Source: an uncultured Planctomycetaceae bacterium
GTDB taxonomy: Bacteria; Planctomycetota; Planctomycetia; Pirellulales; Thermoguttaceae
Length of the DNA stretch: 64,000 bases
Assembly: GCA_946408825.1 (NCBI GenBank)
Contig: CAMJTU010000021.1
Coordinates: 1-64,000 of the forward strand
Direction: 5' to 3'
Under the pieces are notes generated by a model. The model was not told the DNA's origin and ran no database searches. It saw only the letters and a list, made by a program, of their open reading frames with translations. How positions within the stretch are numbered: position 1 is the stretch's first letter; the number at the start of each line of letters is the position of its first letter. This document shows, one piece after another, positions 26,364-35,817 of this stretch. The position numbers and the translations under genes were made by a program.

Positions 26364-27863
26364 ATGAAGAAGCTCTCGCTCCCCGCTCTTGCCGAAACGG
26401 TCGTCACGCGGCGCAAAAAACAGAACATGACGCAGGCGCAGCTCGCCGAGAAGACGGGAATTCATCGGGGCGTTCTTTCGCGTCTTGAATCGCGCGACTT
26501 CACGCCTTCGATCGACCAACTCCAGACGCTGGCGGAGGTTTTGAACTTCGATCCGGTCGAACTCTTTGTCGACGAGAGCGCGACGCCGTCGGTCGAGATG
26601 GATCGCTCGTACAAGATCGCGGTCGCGGGAGCGGGCTACGTCGGGCTGTCGTTGGCGACGTTACTGTCGCAGCACAACAAGGTCGTCGTGGTCGACGTCG
26701 TTCCGGAAAAGGTCGAGAAACTCAATCAGTTTGTTTCGCCGATCGGGGACGAATACATCGAACGCTACTTTGCGGAGGCGCGAAAGGGCGAACGAAAGCT
26801 CAATCTTTCGGCGACGACCGACGGCGCGACGGCTTACGCGGACGCCGACTTCATCGTCGTCGCCGCGCCGACGAATTACGACCCGAAGCAGAACTTCTTC
26901 GACTGTTCGCACGTCGAGAGCGTGCTCAAGCTCGTCAAGGACTCGACGGCAAACCGCGAGATTAAGCCGACCGTCGTGATCAAATCGACGATTCCCGTCG
27001 GATTTACGGTTCACATTCGGGAAAAACTCGGGATGGACAACGTCGTCTTCAGCCCCGAGTTCTTACGGGAATCCAAGGCGCTCTACGACAATCTCTACCC
27101 AAGCCGCATCGTCATGGGGTGCGACGAAGGAACGGAAAAGGCCGCGCGCGTTTTCGTCGGCCTGCTCCGACAGGGCGCGCTCAAACCGCAGATCGAGACG
27201 CTTTTCATGGGCTACACGGAAGCGGAGGCGACGAAGCTCTTCGTCAACGCGTACCTTGCGCTCCGCGTCTCCTACTTCAACGAACTCGACACGTACGCGG
27301 AGGTCAAAGGGCTCAAAACGGCGCCGATCATCAAAGGAGTCTGTCTCGACCCGCGCGTCGGCGATTATTACAACAACCCGTCCTTCGGCTACGGCGGATA
27401 CTGCCTCCCGAAAGACACGAAACAACTCCTCGCGAACTACCAAGACGTGCCGGAAAACCTGATCCACGCGATTGTTGAAAGCAACCGTACGCGAAAAGAG
27501 TTCATCGCGGACCGCGTCCTCCAAAAGGCGGAATATTACAGCTACACGGACGAAGGTTACGACGTCGACCGCGAAAAATCGGTCGTCGTCGGCGTCTATC
27601 GTCTCGCGATGAAGAGCGGCAGCGATAATTTCCGCCAGAGCAGCGTCCAAGGCGTCGTAAAGCGCGTCAAAGCCAAGGGCGCCGTCGTCGTCGTCTACGA
27701 ACCGACCCTAGAAGACGGCTCGACCTTCTACGGGAGTCTTGTCGTCAACGATCTGAAAAAGTTCAAGAAAATGTGCGGCTGCATCATCGCCAACCGCTAC
27801 GACGCCGCGCTCGACGACGTCGAGGAGAAAGTCTATACGAGAGACCTCTTCAGAAGGGATTGA
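26364..27863 (+). CDS. Nucleotide-sugar (UDP-glucose-type) dehydrogenase fused to an N-terminal Xre-family HTH
   Basis: The ATG follows AAAGGAGACG. Residues 10-66 are a complete Xre/Cro helix-turn-helix ([20 protein letters not shown], then [17 protein letters not shown]). After a short linker comes a full nucleotide-sugar dehydrogenase: Rossmann motif GAGYVG at 89-94, [19 protein letters not shown], and the catalytic Cys347 in [13 protein letters not shown]. The dehydrogenase part, about 415 residues, is of the short Ugd type that oxidises UDP-glucose to UDP-glucuronate with two NAD for capsule or exopolysaccharide. The fusion is in one frame with no frameshift. The HTH may self-regulate through the palindromes upstream. 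It ends at a terminator. Confidence 0.88.
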   Translation: MKKLSLPALAETVVTRRKKQNMTQAQLAEKTGIHRGVLSRLESRDFTPSIDQLQTLAEVLNFDPVELFVDESATPSVEMDRSYKIAVAGAGYVGLSLATLLSQHNKVVVVDVVPEKVEKLNQFVSPIGDEYIERYFAEARKGERKLNLSATTDGATAYADADFIVVAAPTNYDPKQNFFDCSHVESVLKLVKDSTANREIKPTVVIKSTIPVGFTVHIREKLGMDNVVFSPEFLRESKALYDNLYPSRIVMGCDEGTEKAARVFVGLLRQGALKPQIETLFMGYTEAEATKLFVNAYLALRVSYFNELDTYAEVKGLKTAPIIKGVCLDPRVGDYYNNPSFGYGGYCLPKDTKQLLANYQDVPENLIHAIVESNRTRKEFIADRVLQKAEYYSYTDEGYDVDREKSVVVGVYRLAMKSGSDNFRQSSVQGVVKRVKAKGAVVVVYEPTLEDGSTFYGSLVVNDLKKFKKMCGCIIANRYDAALDDVEEKVYTRDLFRRD

Positions 27864-27896
27864 AAGAAACGAACGCGCCTCTCCGGCAAATACGAG

Positions 27897-27940
27897 GAGC
27901 CCGTCGACGACCTATCGCCGCCGACGGGCTCTTTGCTTTT
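27897..27940 (+). terminator. Intrinsic terminator after the Xre-dehydrogenase gene
   Basis: GAGCCCGTCG (27897-27906) pairs with CGACGGGCTC (27922-27931), followed by TTTGCTTTT. The rest of the gap to 28158 shows no gene. Confidence 0.85.
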
Positions 27941-28158
27941 ACTCGCCGTTCCTCGTTTGTCCCGCCGTTTTTTAACGTCTGCGCTTCTTGACAGGCGCAG
28001 TCAGCGACGAGAATTCTTGAAAAAGTGTCAAAAACGGCTCAAAAATCATTGAAAAAATGTCACGCCATGTTGCGACAACTCAACTAGACTCGAGAAAAAA
28101 CGAGCGACGGCGTGAGTATTCCGTTTATGGATCGCATCCGAGGTAGCGAAAATCTTCG

Positions 28159-29043
28159 CTACTTTTCGCCGTCGCCGTCCGTTTTGACGTTCTTCTTCAC
28201 GAAATCAATCGCCAGCCCGGTCGCTTTAGCTCCGTCAGGGCCCCAGAAACCGTGTCCGGCGCCGCGGAATTTGACGAGGGTCGCGTCCGGGAACGTTTTC
28301 ACGGCGTGAACCGAATAGGAGATTGGAACGAGCGTATCTTCGGTTCCATGGAGAATGAGAACCTTGCGCTTGTAGTTCGCCAGCATTTCGTAAATATCGA
28401 TCGAAAGCGCGTCGGCGTTGTAGATTTTACCAAGCGTCAAGCCCATGACGTCCATCGTTTCGGGCGCTTTGTCAAGATCGGGCGTTCGTCTTCGGGCGTC
28501 GTCCGGAATCACGTAGGCGGGGTAGACGGCGATCAGACCGCGGACGTCGTCGGGACGCGTCGCGGCGACGTAAGACGAAACGAAACCGCCTTGGCTTTCG
28601 CCGAGCAGAAAGATATTCTGCGCGTCGATTTCCGGCGTTTTGGCGATCGCGTCGAGAACGACGCTCAGATCGGCGGCTTCCGTCAGGACGGACATTTCCG
28701 ACGTCTTGCCGTCGCTTTTGCTCCCGCGCCCGCCGCCGCAGAAGTCAAACGCGCACGCCGCGATTCCCCGCTCCGCCATCGCGGGACAGTAGCCGTGTTC
28801 ATAGCCCGAATAATTTCCGCCAAAGCCGTGCGAAATAATAACCGCCGGAACCGGCTTGTCGCTTTCGGGAAGATAGAGAACCCCGGCGATCCTCTTACCG
28901 TCGCGCGAAAATTCGACCTCTTTCTTGGTCCATTGAGAAAGCGCGGCGTTCTCTCCGTTTTTCGGAGAATCTTGCGCGGCGAGAAGTCCCACGTTGCAGG
29001 CGCAGACGATAAAAAACACAAGCGACAGAACGGATTTCATCAT
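28159..29043 (-). CDS. Secreted alpha/beta hydrolase
   Basis: GGAG precedes the ATG-ATG start. A signal peptide spans about residues 1-24. The alpha/beta-hydrolase motifs are SHGFGGNYSG (oxyanion), LLGESQGGFV (nucleophile Ser), HGTEDTLVP (Asp) and GAGHGFWG (His). It resembles esterases and dienelactone hydrolase-like enzymes; the substrate is unknown, possibly acyl groups on glycans. It is 19 bases from the next gene upstream on the same strand and may be co-transcribed with it. A perfect hairpin GTAGCGAA/TTCGCTAC covers its stop codon (28143-28162). Confidence 0.82.
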   Translation of the reverse strand: MMKSVLSLVFFIVCACNVGLLAAQDSPKNGENAALSQWTKKEVEFSRDGKRIAGVLYLPESDKPVPAVIISHGFGGNYSGYEHGYCPAMAERGIAACAFDFCGGGRGSKSDGKTSEMSVLTEAADLSVVLDAIAKTPEIDAQNIFLLGESQGGFVSSYVAATRPDDVRGLIAVYPAYVIPDDARRRTPDLDKAPETMDVMGLTLGKIYNADALSIDIYEMLANYKRKVLILHGTEDTLVPISYSVHAVKTFPDATLVKFRGAGHGFWGPDGAKATGLAIDFVKKNVKTDGDGEK

Positions 29044-29062
29044 ATCGGCTCCTTTCTTACGA

Positions 29063-29857
29063 TCAAAATTCGAGCGTTTCGCCGTCCTCGGGCATGTAAT
29101 ATTCGGAGACGCCGCGTTTCGTCAGCATTCCGCGAAGGGTCTGACGCGTTATCGCCGCGTGGGGCACGTTATCCATGTGCGACAGGACGAGCGACGCGTC
29201 CGGCGCCGTTTTCGCGACGCAGTCCACGTCTTCGTCGTTCATAATCAGTCTTCCGAACTCCACGAACTCGGCGGCGCAAGCGTTCAGCACGACGACGTCG
29301 GGACGAAACGATTTCAGCGTCTCCTGAACGCCGTCGTAGAAAATCGTGTCCCCGGCGACGTAGAGCGTCTTTTCATTTTCAGCGCGAAACACGACGCCGG
29401 ACGCCTCGCCGCAGGGAACTCTCGTCCCATGTCGCGCGGGCGTTTTGACGAGCGTCGCGCCGCCGTAGACCACAGGGGCGTCGGAGAGCGTAAAAACGCG
29501 CTGGAACCCCGACCGTTTCAACGCTTCGGCGTCCGCCGCGTTTTGCGCGAGGATCGGAACGTCCTTCTTAAGGGGCGCGCCGATTGCGCCGTCGGGCGAC
29601 ATGTCGATATGATCCGGGTGGATATGCGTAACCAGATAATAATCGACGTCTTCGAGAATCTCTTCAACGCTCTCAGGAAGGTCGCAGATGGGAAATGGAA
29701 TTTGATTCTTCACAGGATCCGTCGGATGGAACGGAAAGTCGGGAATGTCGGAGAAACATCCCGCCGCGTGTCTGCTCGCGAGCCAAGGGTCGACGAGAAA
29801 TACCGTTCCCGCGTATTCGACGCGGAGCGTCGCGTTTCGAATCTGTTTGATTTTCAT
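29063..29857 (-). CDS. MBL-fold metallo-hydrolase
   Basis: The ATG at 29857, with AAGGA upstream, gives the usual N-terminus MKIKQIRNATLRVEYAG. The metallo-beta-lactamase fold is shown by THIHPDHIDMS (the HxHxDH metal site), a second site at AGDTIFYDGV, and LSHMDNVPHA near the end. The subgroup is the UlaG/RomA-like MBL proteins, often lactonases, phosphodiesterases or phosphonate enzymes; the substrate is not decidable. Cytoplasmic, with no signal peptide. It is probably in one unit with the hydrolase at 28159. Confidence 0.85.
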   Translation of the reverse strand: MKIKQIRNATLRVEYAGTVFLVDPWLASRHAAGCFSDIPDFPFHPTDPVKNQIPFPICDLPESVEEILEDVDYYLVTHIHPDHIDMSPDGAIGAPLKKDVPILAQNAADAEALKRSGFQRVFTLSDAPVVYGGATLVKTPARHGTRVPCGEASGVVFRAENEKTLYVAGDTIFYDGVQETLKSFRPDVVVLNACAAEFVEFGRLIMNDEDVDCVAKTAPDASLVLSHMDNVPHAAITRQTLRGMLTKRGVSEYYMPEDGETLEF

Positions 29858-29950
29858 TTTTTCGTTCCTTAACAAACGGTTAAATCATAAGTTGAAAGGA
29901 CGAGCCCTTGCGGGACAAACGAACGCGATTCTCCCTCAAGCGCTTCGCCG

Positions 29951-30556
29951 CTACGGCTTTTCATGGTCGCGACGCTTGACGACGGTCGGGTTACTCTCGA
30001 CGATTCGAGCCCGACACGGACAGGTTTGATCGTGATCGCAGACGATCCCGCACGCCTGCAAATGCGAATAAATCGTGATCGCGCCGACGTAGAGAAACCC
30101 GCGTTTCTTCATATCGGCGGCGATTCGCGCGGAGAGCCCGTTGGAAACGGGGATCGCGCCCGATTCGTGACCGGAATACAGGATCGTCTTTCCGTCGGAA
30201 AAACGCCAGAAGTATTCGCAGAGCGACCCGAACGCGTCGCGCGTCTCTTGGGCGCGTCGCGCGTTGTTGACGACCGCTTCGATCTTGCGTCGGGAGCGAA
30301 TCATCCCGTCCGTCGCAAGAATCCGCGCGACCGCGTCCGCGTCGTAGCCCGCGATCTTATCGAAGTCGAACTGCTCGAAGCATTCGCGAAAAATTGCGCG
30401 CTTCTTGAGCATAAGTCCCCAGCTCAGCCCGCACTGTAGACATTCGAGCGTCAGATGCTCGAACATCGCCCGGTCGTCGTGAACGGGAACGCCCCACTCG
30501 GCGTCGTGATACGCGCGATGAAGTTCGTCCGTCGCGCCCCAGTCGCAGTAGCTCAT
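29951..30556 (-). CDS. tag: DNA-3-methyladenine glycosylase I
   Basis: The typical Tag pattern is MSYCDWG at the N-terminus, YHDAEWGVPVHDD, ECLQCGLSWG, and a zinc-binding end with HLQACGIVCDH and TCPCR. It removes 3-methyladenine from alkylated DNA. 201 residues is the normal length. It lies alone between the MBL gene and the small gene pair; no co-transcribed repair gene is visible. Confidence 0.95.
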   Translation of the reverse strand: MSYCDWGATDELHRAYHDAEWGVPVHDDRAMFEHLTLECLQCGLSWGLMLKKRAIFRECFEQFDFDKIAGYDADAVARILATDGMIRSRRKIEAVVNNARRAQETRDAFGSLCEYFWRFSDGKTILYSGHESGAIPVSNGLSARIAADMKKRGFLYVGAITIYSHLQACGIVCDHDQTCPCRARIVESNPTVVKRRDHEKP

Positions 30557-30646
30557 TTACCGATTCTCCCTGTCGTTCTCGCATTCCGAAGCGCCTCGTC
30601 GCGACGATTCTGCAGAACAAGAAGCCAGCCCTAGACAAGGTCGTCT

Positions 30647-30841
30647 TCACCCCTGACAACCTTTTTCCAAGTGTTCGTCCGTCAACTCCTCAGCGAGGTA
30701 ACCGTCGCTCATGCAATGTAAATCGGAAACGCCTTCGCTGACAAGCGGATAGAGTTCCGAGCGGTAGAAGAAATCAAGCGCGTCGTCCAATGAGCGCCGA
30801 TTCTTTTCAGCGAAAAGCCCGACGACTCTTGCGTACTTCAT
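30647..30841 (-). CDS. Small conserved protein paired with a DUF3791-like gene
   Basis: The ATG at 30841 overlaps the TGA of the preceding gene (ATGA), so translation is coupled. It encodes 64 residues with SLDDALDFFYRSELYPLVSEG and DLHCMSDGYLAEEL, a pattern I associate with small proteins next to DUF3791 genes in gut bacteria. No enzyme motif. It may be part of a toxin-antitoxin-like set, but no toxin domain (such as DUF3990) is present downstream. Confidence 0.6.
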   Translation of the reverse strand: MKYARVVGLFAEKNRRSLDDALDFFYRSELYPLVSEGVSDLHCMSDGYLAEELTDEHLEKGCQG

Positions 30842-31140
30842 CTGCAATAAAACGGGATGGGCGCGTAGTTTTTTTCGTTCATATTGGGGGTAGCCGTCAA
30901 AGCGACGCCCATATTTTTGAGGACGTCTAGGACGTCTTCGACGATATATTCCTTGCCTTGCGTGTGCAGCGCGTCGTAACACGGCGCGATGTAACTCTTA
31001 AGAACGTCGCTCTTATCCGTTAAAATTCGATATGCGGTCGCGCCGTCGACATGGAGCGCCGTCGCGACGTTTTCTATACAAAAGACAACGAACTCCAATT
31101 CTTCTGGCGTTTTAATCGCTTCCATCGAGATTTTCATCAT
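30838..31140 (-). CDS. DUF3791-like small protein
   Basis: A start at the ATG-ATG of 31135-31140 is preferred to a GTG-like extension to 31212. The core EFVVFCIENVATAL, AYRILTDKSDVLKSYI and LHTQGKEYIVEDVLDVLK matches the family I know as DUF3791, found as a small module near DUF3990-type genes. No HTH or catalytic residues are seen. It is translationally coupled to the gene at 30647. Function unknown. Confidence 0.65.
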   Translation of the reverse strand: MMKISMEAIKTPEELEFVVFCIENVATALHVDGATAYRILTDKSDVLKSYIAPCYDALHTQGKEYIVEDVLDVLKNMGVALTATPNMNEKNYAPIPFYCR

Positions 31141-31220
31141 CTTTATGTTCCACGTCGTCCGGCGCTCCGCTGAGTTGCAACAGAGAGCCGGACGCCGGCG
31201 GCTGTTTTCCATGTAGGCGT

Positions 31221-33200
31221 TCAGCGTTTCTTATAGATCACGAGCTGGAACGAGCGCGGGTCTTTCAGTTCGACCTTCCATTCGGCGAGTTCTTTTCCGG
31301 AAAGGGTTTTCTTCGTTCCGTCGTAGAACTCGACGTCGTATTGCGCGGTCGGGTCGATCGCGGGCAAGTCGAAGGTCATGGACGCGACGTCGGACTTCGC
31401 GCGGCGGAACGCGATCGCGAACCCGTCGTTTTCCGTCGGACGATGGAGCGACCACGCGCACCAGCAGTCGTCGACGGCGCCCGTCTCTTCGGTCAGCTGA
31501 TAGAAGTCGCCGAGATAGTAGCCTTTGAGTCGCGCCGCCCAGCCGAGCATCTTCTTATACCACGCGGTCTGCTCCGCCGTGAACTCGCGGCGCACGATTC
31601 CTCCGTCGAGGTCCGTCGGCGTAAAGACCGTGCCCGACGAAACGACGCTCATGAACCCGTAATCGTCGAAGTCCGGGACGCAGTTCGACTCGCCCCCTTG
31701 GAACGGAAGATACGGCGTCAGATTCAACGTCATGTCCTGACCGAGGTTGAAGCACGTGTCGCCCTCTTTGCGACCGATGTAATAGTCGCTGCGGCAGTAC
31801 GAATGCGCGCGGCTGACCATCTCGATATCGACGCGGCGCCCGCCCCCCGCGCAGTTCTCCTGCTCGATCCACGGGAATTGCGCCCGCATGTCGTCGAGGA
31901 ACCGATAGATTCCTTCCACATGCTTCGCTTCGGCGACGCCGACGCGGTTCTCCCCTTCCGCGTTCTCAATCGCGGCCCAACATCCCGTCGGCTCCATGTT
32001 GAAGTCTTGACGGTAGATATCGACGTGGTGTTTCTCAATGATCGCAAAGATCGTCTTTTCAATCCAGTCGAAGGAAAGCGGGTTCCCATAATAGCACATG
32101 CCCGCCTCTTCGCTGAACGGGTACGCTTTGCGAATCGGCGCGCTTTCGTGGATGCGCTCCGGCTCGAACCACAGAAGGAACCGCTTGTTCGCCTCGTGAA
32201 TCGCGTTCGCGATCGGGAGCAGGTCGCCCGTCGGATGCGTGACCGTGTTCACGCGCCAGTCCCCGACGTACTGATACCACTCGCCGCCGCAGTTCGGATA
32301 CGGATCCGCTTCGTGCGGCGCCCCGTACCACCCCGCGTCGACCCAGAAAACGTCGAAGGGAAGCTCGTTCTTGAGCCCGTAATTGAGGACGTCGACCATC
32401 ATCTTCGGCGTCTTATTGCCGCCCCCGGCGGTGAGCGCGACGATCGGCTCGCAAACCTTGCCGTCGGCGGTTCGCGGGCTGTTCTTCTGAACCATATAGC
32501 GGTGGACGAGCGTCTTGAAAGCGCGGCGCGTCGTGTTTTTACGCTCCGCGATCAGAATCGTCGGCTGACGGAGCGACTCGCGCGGTTTGAGCGCAAACTG
32601 CGTCCGCAACATGCCGAGTTCGACGGAATAGCTTCCGCCGTTGTTGACGAACGCGGCGCGCCAGCATCCGGTCCAGCCGACGCAGTAGAGGACGCCGTTA
32701 AGGTCGTCGACGTTCGCTTCGATATAGGGCGCAAACTCGCTCGAAGAACGCCCGCTCGGGGTTGAGAATTCAATCGACTCGGAAGGCGCGAGCGTCTTGA
32801 CGACGGGCTGGAAATCTTGCGGGACGCAGGTGGAGCCGAGGAGTCCGTTGATCGTCACAGGCGCGTCCTTCGCGGGGAGCGCGACGTTTTGAGCGTAGAC
32901 GCGGAGGTCGGAAACGACGCCGGTCGGCTCTTCCGTCGAGAGGTTGCGGACGCGCGTCATGAAGCGGGTGAAGTCGGGATAGGCGTCGTCGCGCAGGACG
33001 GTCACGTCGACGGCGACTTTACCGTCGGGCGTGATGAAGGACCAGACGGCGGCGCCCTCTTCGTTCTGACTTTTCGAGACGGAAAGCGCGACGTCGGCGC
33101 CGTCGTATTTCATGGAGACAGACGGGTCGACCGCAGACGCGGACGCGTAGGAGCCGACGAGAAACGCAAGCGTAAACAGTGTGGAGAGTATCTTTTTCAT
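31221..33200 (-). CDS. Secreted alpha-galactosidase, GH36-like
   Basis: AGGAAG precedes the ATG; the signal peptide is about residues 1-23. An N-terminal beta-sandwich is followed by the barrel with PFDVFWVDAGWYG, FLLWFEPERIHE, the nucleophile-bearing DIYRQDFNMEP and the acid/base region YCRSDYYIG. These are GH36/melibiase positions, with Arg-Gln instead of the usual Lys-Trp before the nucleophile Asp. It should release terminal alpha-galactose from oligosaccharides or galactans outside the cytoplasm. It has its own promoter. Confidence 0.87.
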   Translation of the reverse strand: MKKILSTLFTLAFLVGSYASASAVDPSVSMKYDGADVALSVSKSQNEEGAAVWSFITPDGKVAVDVTVLRDDAYPDFTRFMTRVRNLSTEEPTGVVSDLRVYAQNVALPAKDAPVTINGLLGSTCVPQDFQPVVKTLAPSESIEFSTPSGRSSSEFAPYIEANVDDLNGVLYCVGWTGCWRAAFVNNGGSYSVELGMLRTQFALKPRESLRQPTILIAERKNTTRRAFKTLVHRYMVQKNSPRTADGKVCEPIVALTAGGGNKTPKMMVDVLNYGLKNELPFDVFWVDAGWYGAPHEADPYPNCGGEWYQYVGDWRVNTVTHPTGDLLPIANAIHEANKRFLLWFEPERIHESAPIRKAYPFSEEAGMCYYGNPLSFDWIEKTIFAIIEKHHVDIYRQDFNMEPTGCWAAIENAEGENRVGVAEAKHVEGIYRFLDDMRAQFPWIEQENCAGGGRRVDIEMVSRAHSYCRSDYYIGRKEGDTCFNLGQDMTLNLTPYLPFQGGESNCVPDFDDYGFMSVVSSGTVFTPTDLDGGIVRREFTAEQTAWYKKMLGWAARLKGYYLGDFYQLTEETGAVDDCWCAWSLHRPTENDGFAIAFRRAKSDVASMTFDLPAIDPTAQYDVEFYDGTKKTLSGKELAEWKVELKDPRSFQLVIYKKR

Positions 33201-33283
33201 AGCGTCTTCCTGCGCCCCGAGCGAACCGGTCGCGCCGCAGGGGGCGAATCAATCGGAGTCGCGCAGACTCGACCGGCTCTTTC

Positions 33284-33312
33284 AAGATAACGGCGCGACG
33301 CCGCAAAGTCAA
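33284..33312 (-). promoter_or_regulatory. Promoter of the alpha-galactosidase gene
   Basis: On the minus strand TTGACT (33307-33312), a 17-base spacer and TATCTT (33284-33289), about 85 bases before the start. Confidence 0.6.
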
Positions 33313-33742
33313 GAATCGACGCGAAAAAACGGACGAGTTATTCTCGCAAAGACCCGCTCGCCGACGCCCTCCTTTTCTCAATCACAAAGGACAAATCGTA
33401 TCGTTTTGAGACGTCTCGGGAGAAGCGGAGCGCTTCAAAACGCGGCGCTTTAAAAGTTCGTCCGAGAAGTTTAAGAAAAAAAGGAAAAACGCGTCGGGAA
33501 AGGTAAAAAATGGTGGACGCTCTTGAAAAGAAGGACTAAAATTAGTATTGGCGGTTCTTCATGCGCGGCGTCAATTCCTTTCGCGACGGCGAAGTGGAAC
33601 GTTTGGCGCATAAGTTGCCTCTAAAGAGAAGATATTATCCCTAAATTTCGACCGGCGCGCCGTTCTGCAGGCGGACGCCGCGTCGCATACGTTGGTTCGA
33701 TTTGCGTCGGTGGGAGCGGTCGAACGAGAGGAGTCAGACGCC
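33313..33742. other. Non-coding gap between divergent genes
   Basis: No gene or tRNA is visible. It must hold the promoter and leader of the gene at 33743; TTGAAA at 33523 followed by an AT-rich stretch near 33536-33550 is a weak candidate, not convincing enough to call. Confidence 0.4.
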
Positions 33743-35566
33743 ATGACTGGAAATCTGGATAAGCGTAGCGGACGTTCCGCGTTTCGGCGTCGTCTTGGTT
33801 TCACGATGATTGAAATCATGACGTCCGTAACGCTCTCGCTCATGCTCATGTACGCCGTCGCCCGCATCTTCAGCCGCGTCGGCGGCACGATGAACGAGAC
33901 GACCAGCATTATGCAGGCGACGAACTCGCTCAGAAACGCCAAAAACAGACTCACCGCCGACCTCGAAGGAATCACCGTCGATCCCGTCCCTCCGAGAAAC
34001 TCTAGGCTCGGCGACGGATACCTCTGCTACGTCGAAGGCATGGGCGCCTCGATCGATCGGCTTTACAGCGCCGGCTACGACGCCCTTCCCCAGATATTCT
34101 CGACCGCTTGCGTAGCGCTTGATCCGGAACGTTACCAACGTTATCGCAACGACTCTGAAAGCGACTATACCGACTGGGTCGACTCCACCGTCGGCGACGT
34201 CGACGATATTCTCTCCTTCACGGCGCGCGCCCCCGTCGACAAACCCTTCCGCGGTCGTTACGTTCGTCCGAAATACAACGCCTATGGTCGCGTCTACAGC
34301 GGCGAAGTCGACACGTTTGAATCTGAATTTGCCGAAATCGTCTGGTTTGTTCGCGGAACGACGCTCTATCGCCGCGTTTTGCCGATTCTCTCCAACGAAC
34401 GCCTACAAGAGAGTCTTGAGGCCTTTTATTTCGCGGCTCAAGGAGGCTGCGACCAAGCTGGAAATCCCGACGGGAGCGATCCGGACAATACGATTGTTAG
34501 CGCCGTTGGACCAAGCGGCAAGATCACCCTCGCGCAGGCGTACGACCTTTGCAATTTCGGCTGCGGTTTCTTCCGCTACTACGACGTTTCCGTCCATCTT
34601 GATTCCAACGGCAAACTCGTCGCCAACACCCTCGGCGATTTGACTAACCGCGCAAATCGTTACGGATACTGGAACCCGGTCGGCGTCGGAATCGTCGACG
34701 CTCCCAACCCCATTTACAGTTCGTTCTCAATCCATGGAACGAAAAACGCGTGGTATTGGCTTCGCATGCCGACTCTTCAAGAAAGCGCTCAAAGCTCCTT
34801 TAGAGCGGGCGCGCCCTTTGGTTGCAACGGTTATGCGCGCGCCGTTTACGCATACGCCAATACGCCAAGCTGCCTAGGTCCCGAACAAATATTGACCTAC
34901 ACGCAAGAGGACACAAACGAAAGTCCTCTTGCCGCAGACAATTACACGGCGGCTAACCTTCCGAAATCTGACGCCAGCGCCCCCACGCCGTTCATCGACT
35001 TCTGGAGCAACCCCAATATCTGGGACGAAGTCAACCATGAAACAGGCGATTTGAACGACGCCGTCGTTGGCGACGACGTCTTCAATCAAGACGTCATGCT
35101 TACGAACGTGTTGAGTTTTAACGTCAAAGCGTGGGATCCCGACGTCAACGACTACATTGATCTTGGCTACAACCTCAGCAACCCGGCGGCTAATCATGCC
35201 GACCCTCACGACCTTTGTTCGGGAGGATACTATCTCAATCGTCTCGCTTCCGCCAACAGACCTGATTTTCTTACGAACGTCCCCATCCCATGCGTTTACG
35301 ACACGTGGAGCGAACAATATCAGCGCGATCTGTACCTCTATGATCAAACGAATCTCGCCGCCAACTCGTCTTACGTCCCCTACGCCAATCAAGACGGTTC
35401 GATCGCGGACGTCTCTTTGGACGGCAAGATAACCTCGGCGCAGCTCAAGGACTATCCGCCGCCGTACGACGTGCCGCTGAAAAGTCTCCAAATTGAAATT
35501 CGCGTTTTCGACCCGCGCAGTAAGCAGATACGCAACGTGAATTTCGTCGTCGACCTTACGAAATAA
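33743..35566 (+). CDS. Large prepilin-type N-terminal methylation protein (pseudopilin-like)
   Basis: The ATG at 33743 has GGAG upstream. A short basic leader ends in RRLGFTMIEIMTSVTLSLML, a type IV prepilin cleavage site (G^FTMIE) and the following hydrophobic helix. The remaining 560 residues are exposed, acidic and rich in D, N, Y and P; the first part (TDLEGITVDP) looks like a GspJ/PilW-like minor pilin, while the rest is unusual. At 607 residues it is far longer than pilins. It probably works in a type II secretion or type IV pilus-like apparatus, but no other pilus genes are adjacent. A terminator follows at 35601. Confidence 0.75.
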   Translation: MTGNLDKRSGRSAFRRRLGFTMIEIMTSVTLSLMLMYAVARIFSRVGGTMNETTSIMQATNSLRNAKNRLTADLEGITVDPVPPRNSRLGDGYLCYVEGMGASIDRLYSAGYDALPQIFSTACVALDPERYQRYRNDSESDYTDWVDSTVGDVDDILSFTARAPVDKPFRGRYVRPKYNAYGRVYSGEVDTFESEFAEIVWFVRGTTLYRRVLPILSNERLQESLEAFYFAAQGGCDQAGNPDGSDPDNTIVSAVGPSGKITLAQAYDLCNFGCGFFRYYDVSVHLDSNGKLVANTLGDLTNRANRYGYWNPVGVGIVDAPNPIYSSFSIHGTKNAWYWLRMPTLQESAQSSFRAGAPFGCNGYARAVYAYANTPSCLGPEQILTYTQEDTNESPLAADNYTAANLPKSDASAPTPFIDFWSNPNIWDEVNHETGDLNDAVVGDDVFNQDVMLTNVLSFNVKAWDPDVNDYIDLGYNLSNPAANHADPHDLCSGGYYLNRLASANRPDFLTNVPIPCVYDTWSEQYQRDLYLYDQTNLAANSSYVPYANQDGSIADVSLDGKITSAQLKDYPPPYDVPLKSLQIEIRVFDPRSKQIRNVNFVVDLTK

Positions 35567-35600
35567 CGACTCGCGCAAAATCGAAGCCCTTTTAAAACGA

Positions 35601-35647
35601 CGCCCGTCCCTTCGGAAAACAAACGCCGACGGGGCGGGCGGTTTTTT
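35601..35647 (+). terminator. Intrinsic terminator after the pseudopilin gene
   Basis: CGCCCGTCCC (35601-35610) and GGGGCGGGCG (35631-35640) pair with one G-T, followed by GTTTTTTG. Confidence 0.85.
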
Positions 35648-35817
35648 GTCTGGTTTTGTCGGCGCTACGGGGCGAATGGCGCGCCAAACGGCGTACTGAA
35701 AAGGCGCGCCGAATTTAGAAAACGCCGAAGCGCGTTGACTTACTAGGACGATTGAGCGATAATACGACGTCAGTTTAGCCTGTCCGTAAAGCAACGTAAA
35801 CGATTCGGAGGCAAAGC

